From Sacculina carcini (lineage: Eukaryota; Arthropoda; Thecostraca; Sacculinidae), in contig OU696595.1 of NCBI GenBank assembly GCA_916048095.2, positions 1,229,795 through 1,293,794 on the forward strand: a DNA stretch of 64,000 nucleotides, in the 5' to 3' direction. The notes beneath the pieces are model-generated. The model did no database searches, was not told where the DNA came from, and saw only the letters and a program-made list of their open reading frames with translations. Every line of letters starts with the position of its first letter. Within the stretch, counting starts at the first letter, position 1. The translations under genes were made by a program, and so were the position numbers. Positions 30,762 through 42,278 of this stretch are shown one piece after another.

Positions 30762-33333
30762 CTAGCATTAAAACCCGCCCGTTGTGCGGAAGAATTCATA
30801 AAAATACTGCAAATTAAAAATAAATAAGGCAAACCCATAAAAACCTTAATCAATTAAAAAGTCTAAATTTCATTATTTTTAATTTTATTTTGACAAAATA
30901 TTCTCACTCAACCCGCCTCATATTTAAACCCGCCCGACGTGAGGAAAAATTCAGAACTCGAACACCATCCGTTCTGGTTCTTGAAGTCAAATCCATTAGT
31001 TTTGTATATGAATTCATTCTATACGGTGAAATTGAACGTTTTATTGCTGCCCGCGGGACATTTTTATTTCATAAAAATGAGCCATCGCTTCGTTTGCGTT
31101 TGAAGCCCCTGATAATTGAACCAGCGAACCATGAGCCAGCGCAATTATGTCACCTCATATTCAAGCATACATACACAGACAGACAGATAATTTCTTCTTT
31201 ATGTATATATATAGCATTAAAACCCGCCCGTTGTGCGGAGCAATTCATAACATGAAATTCATATTCAATTCATAAAAAATATGGAAAAATAAAAATGAAA
31301 TAGGGTACACTCATAAAAATATTAATCAATTGAAAATTATAAGTTTAATTGTTTTTATTTCGACACAATATTTCCCCTTAGTCCGCCTGAGTCATTTTTA
31401 AACCCGCCCGTCGTGCTGAATAATTCAGAACTCGAACACGATCCGTTCTGCATCTTGAAGTCAAATCCATTGGTTTTGTGTATGGATTAATTCTACAGGG
31501 TAAATTGAACGTTCTATTGTCTATAGTTGCTGCCCGCGGAACATTTTTATTTTAAAAAAAAAAACCTTTTTTTAAATGAACCATTTGAAAAAATTATCTA
31601 AAAACACTTTTTTAAACCCACCCGTCGTGCGGAACAATTCATACAATAAAATTCATATCAAATCCATAAAATATAATGAATACAAATTGAAAAGCAAAAA
31701 ATGTAACCTATAAATATCTTAACCAATAGAAAAGTCTAAATGTGAATATTTTTGTTCTTATTTTGACAAATATTATCCCTCAACCCGCCTGATATATAAA
31801 TCTGCCCGTCGTGTGGTATAATTCAGAACACAAACACGAAACAAACAATGAAAGATGATGAAATCTTTTCATCAGAATGTTTCCAAACTATATTTATTAC
31901 TTAACATCATTCCCCAATATCATTTCCTTAAGTACTATTTCACTTTTACCGCTATAATATTGATTGTTAAAATTAATATATTTTCCGCTATCATTAAAAC
32001 CCAATATAACCTGAGTCAAACCTACCCAACCCAACCCAACCATTCAATCTTGACCGCTCTCAGCCTAGTCTGAGGTGATTTAACTTATTAGTTTGTGATC
32101 ACAAAATATACTGATGCGATCATAATTTGTAATCAGAAGACTGAGATTATCTACCCCAGGGGTCCCAAACACGCGGCCCATCAATACTTTTCTCTCAACC
32201 CGCCAATATAGTATCGGGACCAAACTGTAAGGTAGCTAAATTCACATTTGTTGCATAATGCGATATAATTATACACCATTATCATATTATCTCATAATTC
32301 CCGGTTAATGCTTCCACTAATGCATCATATTCATACAGTTGTTATTTTTTGGATTACACCGATAATACAGCCCTTGATATTACAGCCGATATTATATTAT
32401 GCAATCTATATTCTGCTACGTATTATTCCTAATACATATATCATCAGATCGCAAAATATATTTAAAGGTTCACATCATTCTCCAAAATCATTTGCTTGAG
32501 AGCTGTTCTACTTTTATCGCTAGAATATTTACTGCTAGCAAAATATCATATACCTCGCTATCATTTAAACCCACTCTTTATAGATACATTTAATTCGCCC
32601 GTCGTGCGGAACAGTTCATAAAATATAATTAATATTCAATTAATAAAAAAATTAGTGCAAATTGAAAAAGAAAAACAAACCCACAGGAAAGTTATAGCTA
32701 ATATAAAAGTCTAAATGTGAAATTTATGTTTCAATTTAGAAAACATGCTTTTCCACAACACTATCAAAACAATGCAACCTTCTGTCATCTCTATAATTCC
32801 AGGTTAATGCTTCCGCTAAAACAGCATAAGTTGGCATTACATGATATTGCAGCCCATATCCTTATGCAACTTATGCTTATGCAACTTGAAATTAAACCAA
32901 TTAAATTACACAGTTAAATTCAGTAGTTTACTTTGTTCCCAATAGCATTTTACCCGCCCGTCGTGCGGAACGTTATTGAGGACAATAAAGCCTTTATATT
33001 CAGTAGAGTGTAGCATTAATTAAACTGTACGCAATAAAACCACACCATCCATGCTTGGAGATAATATGATGCATTCTTAATTGTGATTGGGCTTCAGTGA
33101 AATTTAATCGGTGTATATTCCTGTGTAATCGCAAGTGCGCATAATAGCTGTCAAATTGGCAATATGTCCTTTTGACTTTACACCGCCGTAACTTCCTTCA
33201 GATACCCTTTGGAAAATTGAAAATAGCTGAAGCTAAATTTAAAGCTAAATTGCTAAATAATAGCTAATTGCGAATAGCTAAATTGAAAGCTGATAGAAAA
33301 TGGACCAAGGAGGGTCGAACACACACACACACA

Positions 33334-33368
<35 letters not shown>

Positions 33369-33386
33369 GATCTCTTTTATATATAT

Positions 33387-33389
<3 letters not shown>
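30762..33389 (-). mobile_element. Helitron-like pair inserted in (TA)n, 2,628 bp
   Basis: CTAG at 30,762-30,765 follows ...TATATA, and GA at 33,388-33,389 precedes TATATA. R3 has an uninterrupted TA run at 62,276-62,321 between the same flanks, so this block was inserted here without a visible target duplication. It consists of a short unit (30,762-31,211, like 14,025-14,472) and a longer one (31,212-33,389, like the left part of 14,475-18,379). The longer one goes from the first monomer directly to the CA-rich right end. It is the clearest insertion boundary for this family. Confidence 0.7.
31615..33220. repeat. Segmental duplication B, copy 3
   Basis: It runs parallel to 15,095-16,700 at a constant offset of 16,521, including the hAT-like end at 32,157 and the 453-bp segment. 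After 33,217 it switches to an unrelated TAGCTAAAT-rich linker and the terminal CA tract. Confidence 0.9.
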
Positions 33390-33464
<75 letters not shown>

Positions 33465-33470
33465 TATACA
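33315..33470. repeat. (CA)n, TTTTATATATATAGA and (TA)n
   Basis: A CA tract (33,315-33,365) and then a TA run to about 33,461 precede the end of BEL/Pao pol. The TA run from 33,390 is the right half of the split target. Confidence 0.9.
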
Positions 33471-34170
33471 TTAATTAACACTCGGTAATGAGTCGATGGG
33501 CGCATTACCCAGAACGCACAGCTCGTTGACCGGTCTTCTGTAGGACCCCCGTGCCGTACGGATCTCGACAGTCCGGACTACACCGTCCAGACCCGGAAAC
33601 ACCTGTTGGACTACCGCCAGAGGCCAACGTGCACGCGGAACATCCCAATCGGCCAGCAGCACCACGTTCCCGACCTGCAGATTTTCTTCGGACTTCTGCC
33701 ACTTGGTGCGCCTCGCCAGGGTCGGCAGATATTCCTTCCGCCAACGCTTCCACAGTTGCTCAGCAAGGCCCTGACACTGGAACGATTTTCTTCGGTGATG
33801 AATGTCTCTGTCATAGAACACACAAGGGGGAAGTCCTGAATCGGCAGAGCGTACACCGAGCAGAAAGTGATTGGGCGTAATCGACTCGGGATCGCCAGCG
33901 TCACTCGACACATACGTCAATGGTCGAGAGTTGACCATAAACTCCAATTCAGCGAGGACCGTCTGCAGGACATCGTCGGTACATCTCTGGTGGCCCAAAA
34001 CGACCCTCAGAGCGCGCTTGACTGACCCGACTAACCGCTCCCAGACACCTCCCATATGGCTCGCGAACGGGGTGTTGAAGCGCCACTCGATTCCTTTCTG
34101 GATCATTTCTTCAGTTATCTGTTGCTGATTCCACTTCTGTATCGCTGTGCGCAGCTCTCTCTCTCTCCAC
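33471..34170 (-). pseudogene. BEL/Pao integrase C-terminal part, R1
   Basis: The frame contains [40 protein letters not shown] with the catalytic glutamate, and the BEL-type tail SRPLTYVSSDAGDPESITPN and NVVLLADWDVPRARWPLAVV. Integrase inserts the cDNA into the genome. This copy has GTCTGCAGGACATC where the two other copies lack one base, so here the frame passes the site. Upstream, extra CT and TTC bases shift the frame. Confidence 0.85.
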
Positions 34171-34459
34171 CAACCAGATTCGTGCCATTGTCGCTCGTTA
34201 TCAGACTTGGTGCCCCCCGACGCGCAATGAACCGCCGCATCGCCATGAGGAAACAGTCGGTCTCTAGGGATTACGAGACTTCGATATGGAGAGCTCGTGT
34301 CGCCAAGCATGTAACGAGTAAAATATACCTCTTCTCCACTTTTCTGCCCTTGCGCACTTCCAACGGGCCAAAATAGTCCAATTCGACCGAAGAAGAAGGA
34401 CGTGTCTGGTCGAAACGAGTATCCGGCAAGTCGGCCATGATCGCTGCCGTGGTTTGCTT

Positions 34460-35548
34460 CTACGGTTGCGACAGAATACACAGCAGCGCAGTACCTTCTT
34501 TACCGTCGCTCTCAATTTCGGTGTCCAGAGACGATTGACGACGATTCGATTCGATCAAAATTTCCGAGACGCGATTGGCAACGAAGACTTTAAACCGACG
34601 CGTTTCGTTTCGGATATACTTGAGCACCGCTTCGCTGTCGGTCCAGAGTATACACCTTTCAAATCGGTAGGAAAGAGAATCCATTACAGCGCTCTTCAGC
34701 CTTACGCCCAGCACTGCTGCCTGCAGTTCCAATCTGACTATTGTTAAACCCTTCAACGGGGCCACACGTGTCCGTGCCATCAGTAGCGCAACGTGCGCGC
34801 CGCCCGCATACGCCGTCTTCACGTAAGCCACAACGGCGAATGCCTTGCTGGATGCGTCTACAAAAATGTGGAGCTCTAAACTCAATGGGACTTCGCCCAC
34901 TGGCTTCAAACAGCGTGGTACACTCAGCGCGGATAAGCGGGAGAGCCCTTTCACCCACTCATCCCATACGCGTAGGTCGGTCTCGCTGAGCAGCTCATCC
35001 CACTCGTATTTCTGCGTCCACAAATGTTGCATGAAAGCTTTCGCTTGCAGGCAAAACGGTGCAACAATGCCCATCGGGTCGAATGTTCGCGCCATCAACT
35101 GCAAAGCACCCCGTTTTGTCTTCGGGACTTCGCTGCTGGGTATATCGACGCTTAGCAAGTCTTCTGACGTATTCCACACACATTCCAATACTTTCTGGAT
35201 TTTACCATGAACTTCTCGAGCATCCTCTGGCAGCTCCTCGGTTTCCTCTCTTCGATTTGAAATCCATTTCCGCAAGACAAGCCCTCCTCTTGCTGCTACT
35301 GACGTCACGACTCTCCTCGACTTGATTGCCTCTTCCGGTGTTGCTTCGGAGCGCAGAAAATCGTCGGCATAGAAGTTGTTCGTAATGGCCGCTGTTGCCG
35401 ATTGTTCGTCGGCCTGCGCACAATCCTCGGCGATTCTATGGAGGACATAATTAGCGATCGCCGGACTACACTTGGCTCCAAAAATTAAGACTTTCATTTG
35501 GTACTTCTCGATGTTAAGACTGCTTCTTCGGCGCCATAGAAAGCTCAT
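34460..35548 (-). pseudogene. BEL/Pao RT C-terminal part and RNase H, R1
   Basis: The 362-aa frame begins within RT. It includes VLHRIAEDCA and the polymerase motif as NFYADDFL at about residue 58, then DPMGIVAPFCLQAKAFMQHL, typical of the BEL/Pao connection. RNase H carries LHIFVDASSKAF, VRLELQAAVLGVRL and LWTDSEAVL, with the D, E and D residues present. After ANRVSEILIESN the frame runs into out-of-frame integrase sequence because of the internal deletion. Confidence 0.85.
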
Positions 35549-35560
35549 GGCCGGTTGATC

Positions 35561-35932
35561 TTACGACCGAACCGAGATCTGCAAAAACATTTTCTTCACG
35601 TCTGCTGCCATACCAACGTCCTCCTCCCGGAAGCGCAGCAAGACCTCATTGAGACTCTGGAGCAAGTCTGGTCCGATGAGCAGTTCTGAATTGAGGGACG
35701 TCTTCATATATGAAGCTGACGCATCAAACACGATGCGAAGTTTGTTCTTAGTCGGATTCACGACGGCGTGGTGCGGCAGGTACCACCGCTTTGCACATTT
35801 CTCCTCATCGGCGTCGATCTTTCGAGCGTACCCGTTCTCCATATAGGCTTCTATCGCCTCTTGACATGCCGCACGTCGCTCGGGATTCCGTTCCAAGTTC
35901 CTTTCAAGGCTTTGCAGTCGTCTCTCCGCCAT
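35561..35932 (-). pseudogene. BEL/Pao RT N-terminal part, R1
   Basis: The 123-aa frame contains WYLPHHAVVNPTKNKLRIVF and then SLNSELLIGPDLLQSLNEVL and AADVKKMFLQISV. These are the first RT motifs of BEL/Pao, including the first catalytic aspartate. A frameshift just after QISV separates it from the next frame. Confidence 0.85.
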
Positions 35933-35984
35933 GCGGTAGTTGTCTGGAAAAGAGACTGTGTCTTGCTTCCATAGCAGTCCCGCA

Positions 35985-36297
35985 TCATATCGGCTGCCGT
36001 TTCGACGCGTTGTAAATAGCCTGCAATGTCTTCAAAGCTTTCTCATCCTCGCGTGAAGTCGGCCGCTTCATCTCACCTGTAGTCCCAAATGAGTCGGTGC
36101 ACCACCATTCCCGGAGTTGCTCGGACACATCGTCGTCGCTTCCGCCGAGCACGACGTGCATGACTGTACGTTCAGAGTCGGCCACCAGCTGAGAGACTGC
36201 CCCAGATAGTGCCCAGCCGAATGCGGTGCGTATCGCTAAAGGCTGTCCAGGCTTGCCTACACTGACTTCGCGTTGCAGTAGAGCCTGTGTGACTGAG
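35985..36297 (-). pseudogene. BEL/Pao protease-RT linker, R1
   Basis: The minus-strand frame reads VGKPGQPLAIRTAFGWALSG and then LREWWCTDSFGTTGEM. The first resembles the GQPxAxRTxFGWxxSG motif that closes the BEL/Pao protease. The second resembles the linker before RT. The protease active site is not in the window because the copy ends at 36,297. Confidence 0.7.
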
Positions 36298-36425
36298 CCT
36301 GTGTTTGTTAAATATTGCCAAGTTCTTGATGTATATTCTCGAATTGGTTATTGCAGAAAGGTTCAATTGCATACATAACAATATATTTAACAAACGATTT
36401 GATTAGATAACTTCTTCCATAGATT

Positions 36426-37310
36426 ATGGATAAGTTCTTCCGCCCGTCACTGCTGTACATTGATCCAGAATCAGCCGATGATGAAGATGAATGGACTATG
36501 TGGCATAATAATTTTGAAGCGTTCTGCTCCGCCATAAATCCTGAGTTAAATCCAGATAAAATTTCACTTCTACGGGCGCATGGGAACTGTAAACTGTACA
36601 AGATCATACAGAACGCACAGGGTTACGGTACAGCGATCACTCTTCTCAAGTCAAGGTTTGTTAAACCTAAAAGTGAAGTGTTTGCGCGATACAAACTGGC
36701 TGTATGCAAACAGACAAATGGAGAATCCCTCAAATCAATCGTTGACAGACTCAGGAGTCATGCTGCTGATTGTGTTTTTAAGGTCTATACGGCCCAACAG
36801 GCTGAGGAGCTAGCGATTTGCGACGCTTTTATTGCGGGAATGACGTCAAGCGCCATAAGACAAAGGTTGTTGGAAATTTTTTCGTTGAGCCTCACTTCAG
36901 CGATAGAACAAGCGAGAGCATTGGAGATGGCGCAGAAACAGTCAGCTTGCTATGTAGATGAATCTATGACAGCTGCTGCTGCTACGCATCGAACACGTGT
37001 TGATGACAACAATGTTGAAGAAAAAGTGAGTGTTGTTTCTGATTCACAGGATTACTCCGCGGCTGCTCAGTTTCAAAGGTGCTCTTTCTGTGGTGGGTGG
37101 ACTCACCCTCTATCGGTGTGTCCAACGCGAAGCGCAGCGTGTGCCAAATGTCAGAAAATCGGTCATTACGCTCGCGTATGCAGTTCCCAAAAGATAAGGA
37201 CGTTCCAATGTTATCCGATTTCGGCAGCGACAACATCCACCAGCACAGGAGTCATGATAGCCGCAACGTCTTCAGTAAGTCTGCTTTGCACAGTGTACGT
37301 TCAACTGTGA
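36426..37310 (+). CDS. Gypsy 2 Gag, 294 aa, open
   Basis: Gag forms the particle and binds the element RNA. The N-terminus MDKFFRPSLLYIDPESADD resembles the start of many Gypsy Gag proteins. A helical capsid-like part follows. Near residues 219-232 there is CSFCGGWTHPLSVC and near 239-252 CAKCQKIGHYARVC, both perfect CX2CX4HX4C zinc knuckles. The frame is uninterrupted although pol downstream carries many lesions. The ATG at 36,426 lies 46 bp after the LTR end. Pol begins in the -1 frame, overlapping from about 37,079. It is probably an old Gag that has escaped stops by chance, but retention cannot be excluded. Confidence 0.75.
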   Translation: MDKFFRPSLLYIDPESADDEDEWTMWHNNFEAFCSAINPELNPDKISLLRAHGNCKLYKIIQNAQGYGTAITLLKSRFVKPKSEVFARYKLAVCKQTNGESLKSIVDRLRSHAADCVFKVYTAQQAEELAICDAFIAGMTSSAIRQRLLEIFSLSLTSAIEQARALEMAQKQSACYVDESMTAAAATHRTRVDDNNVEEKVSVVSDSQDYSAAAQFQRCSFCGGWTHPLSVCPTRSAACAKCQKIGHYARVCSSQKIRTFQCYPISAATTSTSTGVMIAATSSVSLLCTVYVQL

Positions 37311-37414
37311 CGCCGATTAAGCTCAATAAGAATATCGAAACGGAGGCATTGGTTGACACTGGGAGCTGCAAAAGTTTTATATTCGCTCTAGCATCGCAAG
37401 GTCACAGGATTTAG
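37079..37414 (+). pseudogene. Gypsy 2 protease region, -1 frame to gag
   Basis: The frame overlaps the end of gag and carries VTPIKLNKNIETEALVDTGS. DTG is the aspartic protease active site, which processes Gag-Pol. The frame ends at 37,414, shortly after the active site. The remaining protease pieces, such as PIVLRHDFLGLHV near 37,560, lie behind a stop and frame changes. Confidence 0.7.
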
Positions 37415-38660
37415 AAATTGTTCCATCTTCAGGACGCATCTCAATGGCGCCTTATTCACAGCATGTGGATATTAATGGTTGCTGTATGGTTGACCTCACC
37501 ATAAAAGACAAGACGTATTCTAGTGTCCGGCTTCATCTTCTTGATGACCTGTGAGCGCCGATAGTGTTAAGACACGACTTCTTGGGACTTCACGTAAAAT
37601 CACAGTGGAATTCAGTGGTCGAGAACCGCCTCTCAAGATTTGTGGAGTGAGGACCGCCAATGTTAAGCCTCCGTTGTTGTTTGAAAACTTGACATCATAT
37701 TCCGTACCCATCGCTGTGTAATCTCCCGTTATCCTAGAACAGATGTTGATTTCATTAGAGGTGAAGTAACAAGACTGCTGAATGAAGGAATAATAACACC
37801 TAGCCGCAGTGCCTGGAGAGCACAAGTAGTGGTCGTCAAGCAGAACACCAAGAAAAAGTTGGTCTTAGACTACTCACAGACCATAAATCGTCTCACCAAC
37901 TTGGCTGCATATCCAATGCCTGGTAACAGTGAAACTGAGGAGAAACTTTCCAAATACAGTTATTTCAGTACAATTGACTTGGAAGCAGCGAATCACCAGA
38001 TTCCTTTCCGAGATGTTGACCGACCTTACACCGCATTCGAGGCGAACGGGAAATTGTACGAATTTACGCAGGTGCCGTTCGGAGTATCCAACCGAGAGAC
38101 CTGTTTTCAACAGACACTAGACGAGATAATTGTGAAAGAAAACCTCGAGGCGACATTTGCATACATAGATGTTATAAAGATATGTGGACGTACGTTGGAA
38201 GAACACAACCGCAACTTGTGCCGATTCAAATCGGTCGCTACGAAATATGGTCTCACGGTAAACGAAGAGAAGGGCGTGTATTCACAGGAATCCGTTTCAC
38301 TCCTTGGTCACGTCATCACGAAAGGTGAAATATAATCGGACCCTGAACGTATGAAAGCGTTAATCGAAATGAAGGAGCCCCACAACTTGCCGAGTCTCAA
38401 GAGAACCATGGGGCTACTGTCTCACTACGCCAAGTGGGTGCCAAAATTTTCGCTAATAGTTCGTCCGCTCATATTGACACCAAGTTTCCCCTTGTCAAAA
38501 TAAGCTTCGGAAACTTTGCACGCCTTGAAGAGGGAAATAGTCGATGCTTCACTTGCTGGAATAAACGATGACATGATATTTACTGTGAAAACCGATGCTT
38601 CAGCTGACGCTATAGCCGCCTCATTGACTCAGGAAGGGAAACCAGTGGCCTTCTTTGTCT
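37415..38660 (+). pseudogene. Gypsy 2 reverse transcriptase, broken
   Basis: The frame 37,829-38,335 encodes NTKKKLVLDYSQTINRLT, YSYFSTIDLEAANHQIPF and VPFGVSN, then FAYIDVIKI where YxDD is expected. One catalytic aspartate is therefore lost. A TAA at 38,333 and another near 38,502 interrupt it. RNase H starts (FTVKTDASADAIAASLTQEG) but is cut off near 38,660. Confidence 0.8.
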
Positions 38661-38689
38661 GCGAATATGTATATTTTGAATATAGTTTA

Positions 38690-39545
38690 TGAGTATAGGA
38701 CATTCTGATGAATATAGCAGTCGCGACCCAGGATAAGTCGGCCGCTACTACGATCAAGTGTCTTTGTTCATTGTTCTCTGTTTGGGAACTACCTGAGTAT
38801 ATCAATTCGGATAGAAGGCCGGCATTTGTATCGACTGAGTACCAGACGCTTATGCATGAAAAGGGTGTGTTACTAGTTACTCTACTTCCTATAACCCTCG
38901 CGGTAATGGGCAAGTGGAAAGGGCGAATGGAACTTTGTGGCGGACGATAAGTTTAGCGCTCGCATCTCGTGATCTACCGATTTAGGCGTGGGATTCAGTA
39001 CTTGACGATGCGCTACACAGCATGAGATCTTTGCTGTGTGTAGCCACCAACGAGACCCCCCAGGAACGGATGTTTATTCATCCTCGAAAGGCGATGTACG
39101 GTGAAGCTCTTCCATCATGGCTGAAAGTGAACGAAAACGTTTTGTTAAAACGCTCTCTGAGAATGTCAAAATACGAACCTGATACAGAGGAAGTACGAGT
39201 TTTACATGTAAATCTTCAGTGGATGAAAGAACTCCACGCATGAGGAAAGGAGTCAACTGCTCCGTTCAGACATCTGGCGCCGACGGGTGAAGAGAGCGTT
39301 CGTGGTGAAAACTTACCTGTTGAGACGGAGCAAGCGGAGCATCTGGGCGGCCCAACTAAAGCAAATCCAGCCGTGGAGAATTTACCTAAAAAAACCGTGG
39401 AGAATGAAGAACCCAGTCCAGGACCATATGATGGTCATATTGACGTAGGTGCCATTGTTTTGGGACCAGCCAAATTACCAACTCCGGAATCTCGCAGGTC
39501 GTGTAGTAATCGGCGTCAACCTGATTATTTGTCACATTACGTCCG
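38690..39545 (+). pseudogene. Gypsy 2 integrase and C-terminus, broken
   Basis: Integrase core pieces are INSDRRPAFVSTEYQTLM at about 38,800 (SDRG altered to SDRR) and then an NPRGNGQVERANGTLW piece that needs a frame change near 38,885. The Gypsy-typical SMRSLLCVATNETPQERMF lies at 39,020-39,075. The end has a TGA at about 39,241 and then a hydrophilic C-terminus to TAA near 39,547. It is inactive. Confidence 0.8.
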
Positions 39546-39636
39546 TTAACATCCATTATTTCCTACACGTTTGTTTTGTGTGTTCATGTACGCCCCCTTG
39601 AGGTTTTGCAGTCGTGTTGGTTTTGGTGGGGGAGAA

Positions 39637-39830
39637 TGTAGTGTAATTTGGGGAATTCCCAAAGTTGGTGTTGGCGGTTCTATATTAATCTTGTGTGTTG
39701 CGTATTTGGATGCTTTTATTTAGATGAGTATGTGTGCTCGTGAATGAGTGGTCGTTTGTTAAATATAGCCAGGTTATTGATGTTTAATCTCGAATTGGTA
39801 ATTGCAAAAGGTTCAATTGCATACATAACA
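39637..39830 (+). repeat. Gypsy 2 3' LTR, 194 bp
   Basis: It starts TGTAGTGTAATTTGG after a purine tract and ends CATACATAACA. Its last 79 bp correspond to 36,302-36,380. Confidence 0.8.
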
Positions 39831-40020
39831 GTCCCTCCAGAGCCGTAGTAACCGCCCCCCGTACCCCCCGGCCGGAGGGCCCCGAATGTTGTGGCGCCCC
39901 GTTGCTTCACGTATTATGTGATTATGTCAAATAAATACATTCATTAATTGGTGATTTATACATAATCGGGGCCCCAAGTGTTGCCTTCGGATGGGGGGAC
40001 CCATAATTCCTCGCAACAGC
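39831..40020. other. Unassigned GC-rich stretch
   Basis: It contains CCGCCCCCCGTACCCCCC and GGGGCCCCAAGTGTTGCC. This differs from the AT-rich surroundings and does not recur in the window. No gene or element end is recognised. Confidence 0.5.
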
Positions 40021-40631
40021 TATGAGTCCCTCAGCTACTAAACTGATTCATTGTTTCATCTTTTCAAGAATAAACTACTGTAATTCTTTATATTTTCATA
40101 CGCCTCGCTCCTCTCAGAAACTCATGCATCATGTCATTAATAAATCGTGTCGTTTCGTGTTTTCTCCTTCCAAATTTTGTCATACCTCACCCTATATCTA
40201 CAAACTTCGATGGCTCCCGATCCTTGCATTCACTTTAAAATTTGATGTCTACTTTATAAACTTTTGCATGACCCCCGGCAACCTACGTACCTTTCGAAGC
40301 TTCTTACACTCTCTAATAACTTTCTTTCCCGTCATCCACTTGCTTTATTCTGTCCACGAGCAATCAATGAACCTACCTGGTCTAGTAAATCCTTCCCTTT
40401 CTATGCTCCACGTTTGTACAGCTCTCTTCCCTCCCATGTTATCTGCTTCACATCATTCTCATCGTTTTCCTTTTCTCTGCGCAATCATCTCTTTGATAAA
40501 TCTTTTGATCATGACTCTCACTCTCTGACTCCTTACGCTTCGCTCTGGGCCATCATACCGTACGCGTCTCGCTTCATATATTTACTAGTAGTTTGTTTAC
40601 TGTTTCTGCTTTCTTCTTACTGCCATGTTTC
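40021..40631 (+). pseudogene. L2/CR1-like LINE 3' fragment, copy C
   Basis: The frames 40,022-40,528 and 40,264-40,656 give the RT C-terminus of an L2/CR1-type LINE. They read HCFIFSRINYCNSLYF and YKLRWLPILAFTLKFDV, then after a frameshift FYAPRLYSSLPSHV. The last corresponds to the APRLWNSLP motif near the end of this protein class. This part is missing from copies A and B. It ends where the 29-bp minisatellite starts. Confidence 0.75.
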
Positions 40632-41375
40632 AATTCTGACACACTGTGTACTGTAACACATTACTTGCTATGTCCTATACTGTGACACATTACTTGCTAT
40701 GTCCTATACTGTAACACATTACTTGCCATGTCCTATACTGTAACACATTACTTGCTATGTCCTATACTGTGACACATGACTTGCTATGTCCTATACTGTA
40801 ACACATGACTTGCTATGTCCTATACTGTAAAACATGACTTGCTATGTCCTATACTGTAACACATTACTTGCTATGTCCTATACTGTAACACATTACTTGC
40901 TATGTCCTATACTGTAACACATTACTTGCTATGTCCTATACTGTAACACATTACTTGCTATGTCCTATACTGTAACACATTACTTGCTATGTCCTATACT
41001 GTGACACATTACTTGCTATGTCCTATACTGTAACACATTACTTGCTATGTCCTATACTGTAACACATTACTTGATATGTCCTATACTGTAACTCATGATT
41101 TGCTATGTCCTATACTGTAACACATGACTTGCTATGTCCTATACTGTAAAACATGACTTGCTATGTCCTATACTGAAACACATGACTTGCTATGTCCTAT
41201 ACTGTAACACATTACTTGCTATGTACTATACTGTAACACATTACTTGCTATGTCCTATACTGTAACACATTACTTGCTATGTCCTATACTGTAACACATT
41301 ACTTGCTATGTCCTATACCTTAACACATGACTTGCTATGTCCTATACTGTAACACATTACTTGCTATGTCCTATG
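40632..41375 (+). repeat. 29-bp minisatellite, R2 (about 25 copies)
   Basis: It has the same monomer as at 19,620 with similar variants. It passes into the Gypsy remnant at the same boundary (CCTATGCTTTGATGGCGG). Confidence 0.95.
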
Positions 41376-42278
41376 CTTTGATGGCGGACGCCGTTATTAC
41401 AGTCCAAAGTTCCATGATGAGAAAAGTGCTTGCAAAATTGCCGGTATCACATTTTCGCATGGTAAAAGACCAGGTCGCAGCAAGTTCTCTCTCGACTGAC
41501 TGCTTTCCCAAATCTGCAATCAGCTCAAGCTGCGTCTCCAGCTCACTTCAGCTGAGCTTCTGAGACGGTTGAAAAGCCGAATTGGAATGGCGCAAGTCTT
41601 CAGAGTGGCTTATGGACATCGAGGTTTTTTCTTCCAAACGATGCGAGGCACGAGATAATCGTGGAGACATTCCCAGCACATCTGCTTCTTCCTCTCCAGC
41701 TGTGACTCCGCGAGTGACGAATCTCTAGTACGTCTTTAGTGAATGTCTCTTCTCTAATAAATGTCTCTAGTACGTGCCGCACACCAGCCTCATGACGTCA
41801 CCGAATGTCGCTGTGTTATCGGTATGATTAACTTTTCCACCGCTTCATGCCTCATCTGGCACTCGCTATTTGGCCTCTACACGCTGCAGTACATGACACC
41901 GCTCGCCAGTGGGGTTCCGAACAAATTGCAGCATTTGAACAAGCCAATTGCGCTCTTGCAGCAGCTTCCCGTCTCTATTATCATCAGACGAACGGGTCCA
42001 CGCAACTGATGGCGAACACGTGAGACATCGCAGTCGGTGCGGTAGTACAGCCGTGTTAAAAAGGAGTGTGGGTCCATTGACATGTAGCTCTCGTGTGTTT
42101 TATCCTGCGGGGACAAAATAATGCACAGGCGACAAAAAACTATTGGCTATGAAAATGTTTCGTCACATGCTTGAGGGTCGCCCAGGCCTGCATGTACTAA
42201 CCGACCACACGCCGTCAATATACGCCTTTACTAGCAGCATCGAAAAATCGTCACGTGTGCAGCGGCATGTGACTCGAT
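41376..42278 (+). pseudogene. Deleted Gypsy gag/pol remnant, R2
   Basis: It is almost the same as 21,025-21,925, with the same internal deletions and frame breaks. Gag piece: MRKVLAKLPVSHFRMVKDQV. RNase H piece: MFRHMLEGRPGLHVLTDHTP. Confidence 0.85.

Larger units (their letters stand above)
33471..36297 (-). pseudogene. BEL/Pao pol, R1 copy, internally deleted
   Basis: On the minus strand the order is end of protease, RT, RNase H, then integrase, as in BEL/Pao. A deletion joins RNase H to the integrase zinc region near 34,530. Compared with R3, about 300 residues are missing (from NPADLASRG to the HHCC finger). Further frameshifts lie near 35,555, 34,400 and 34,160. The right end at 36,297 abuts a Gypsy LTR piece. 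It is inactive. Confidence 0.85.
36302..39830 (+). mobile_element. Decayed Gypsy element 2
   Basis: It has the last 79 bp of a 5' LTR (36,302-36,380), an open gag, a broken pol, a purine tract GGTGGGGGAGAA and a 3' LTR (39,637-39,830). The comparable LTR parts differ at about nine of 79 positions by eye, so the element is much older than the Gypsy at 43,997. RNase H and the integrase N-terminus are deleted near 38,660. The 5' end was lost at the junction with BEL/Pao. Confidence 0.85.

Noticed and set aside
33551-34376. Plus-strand frames of 85-121 aa opposite BEL/Pao pol
   Set aside because: They are shadows of the minus-strand pol. The BEL/Pao motifs are on the other strand.
39831-40020. 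GC-rich stretch as a CpG-island promoter
   Set aside because: It is under 200 bp, no gene follows, and it sits between two dead element fragments.
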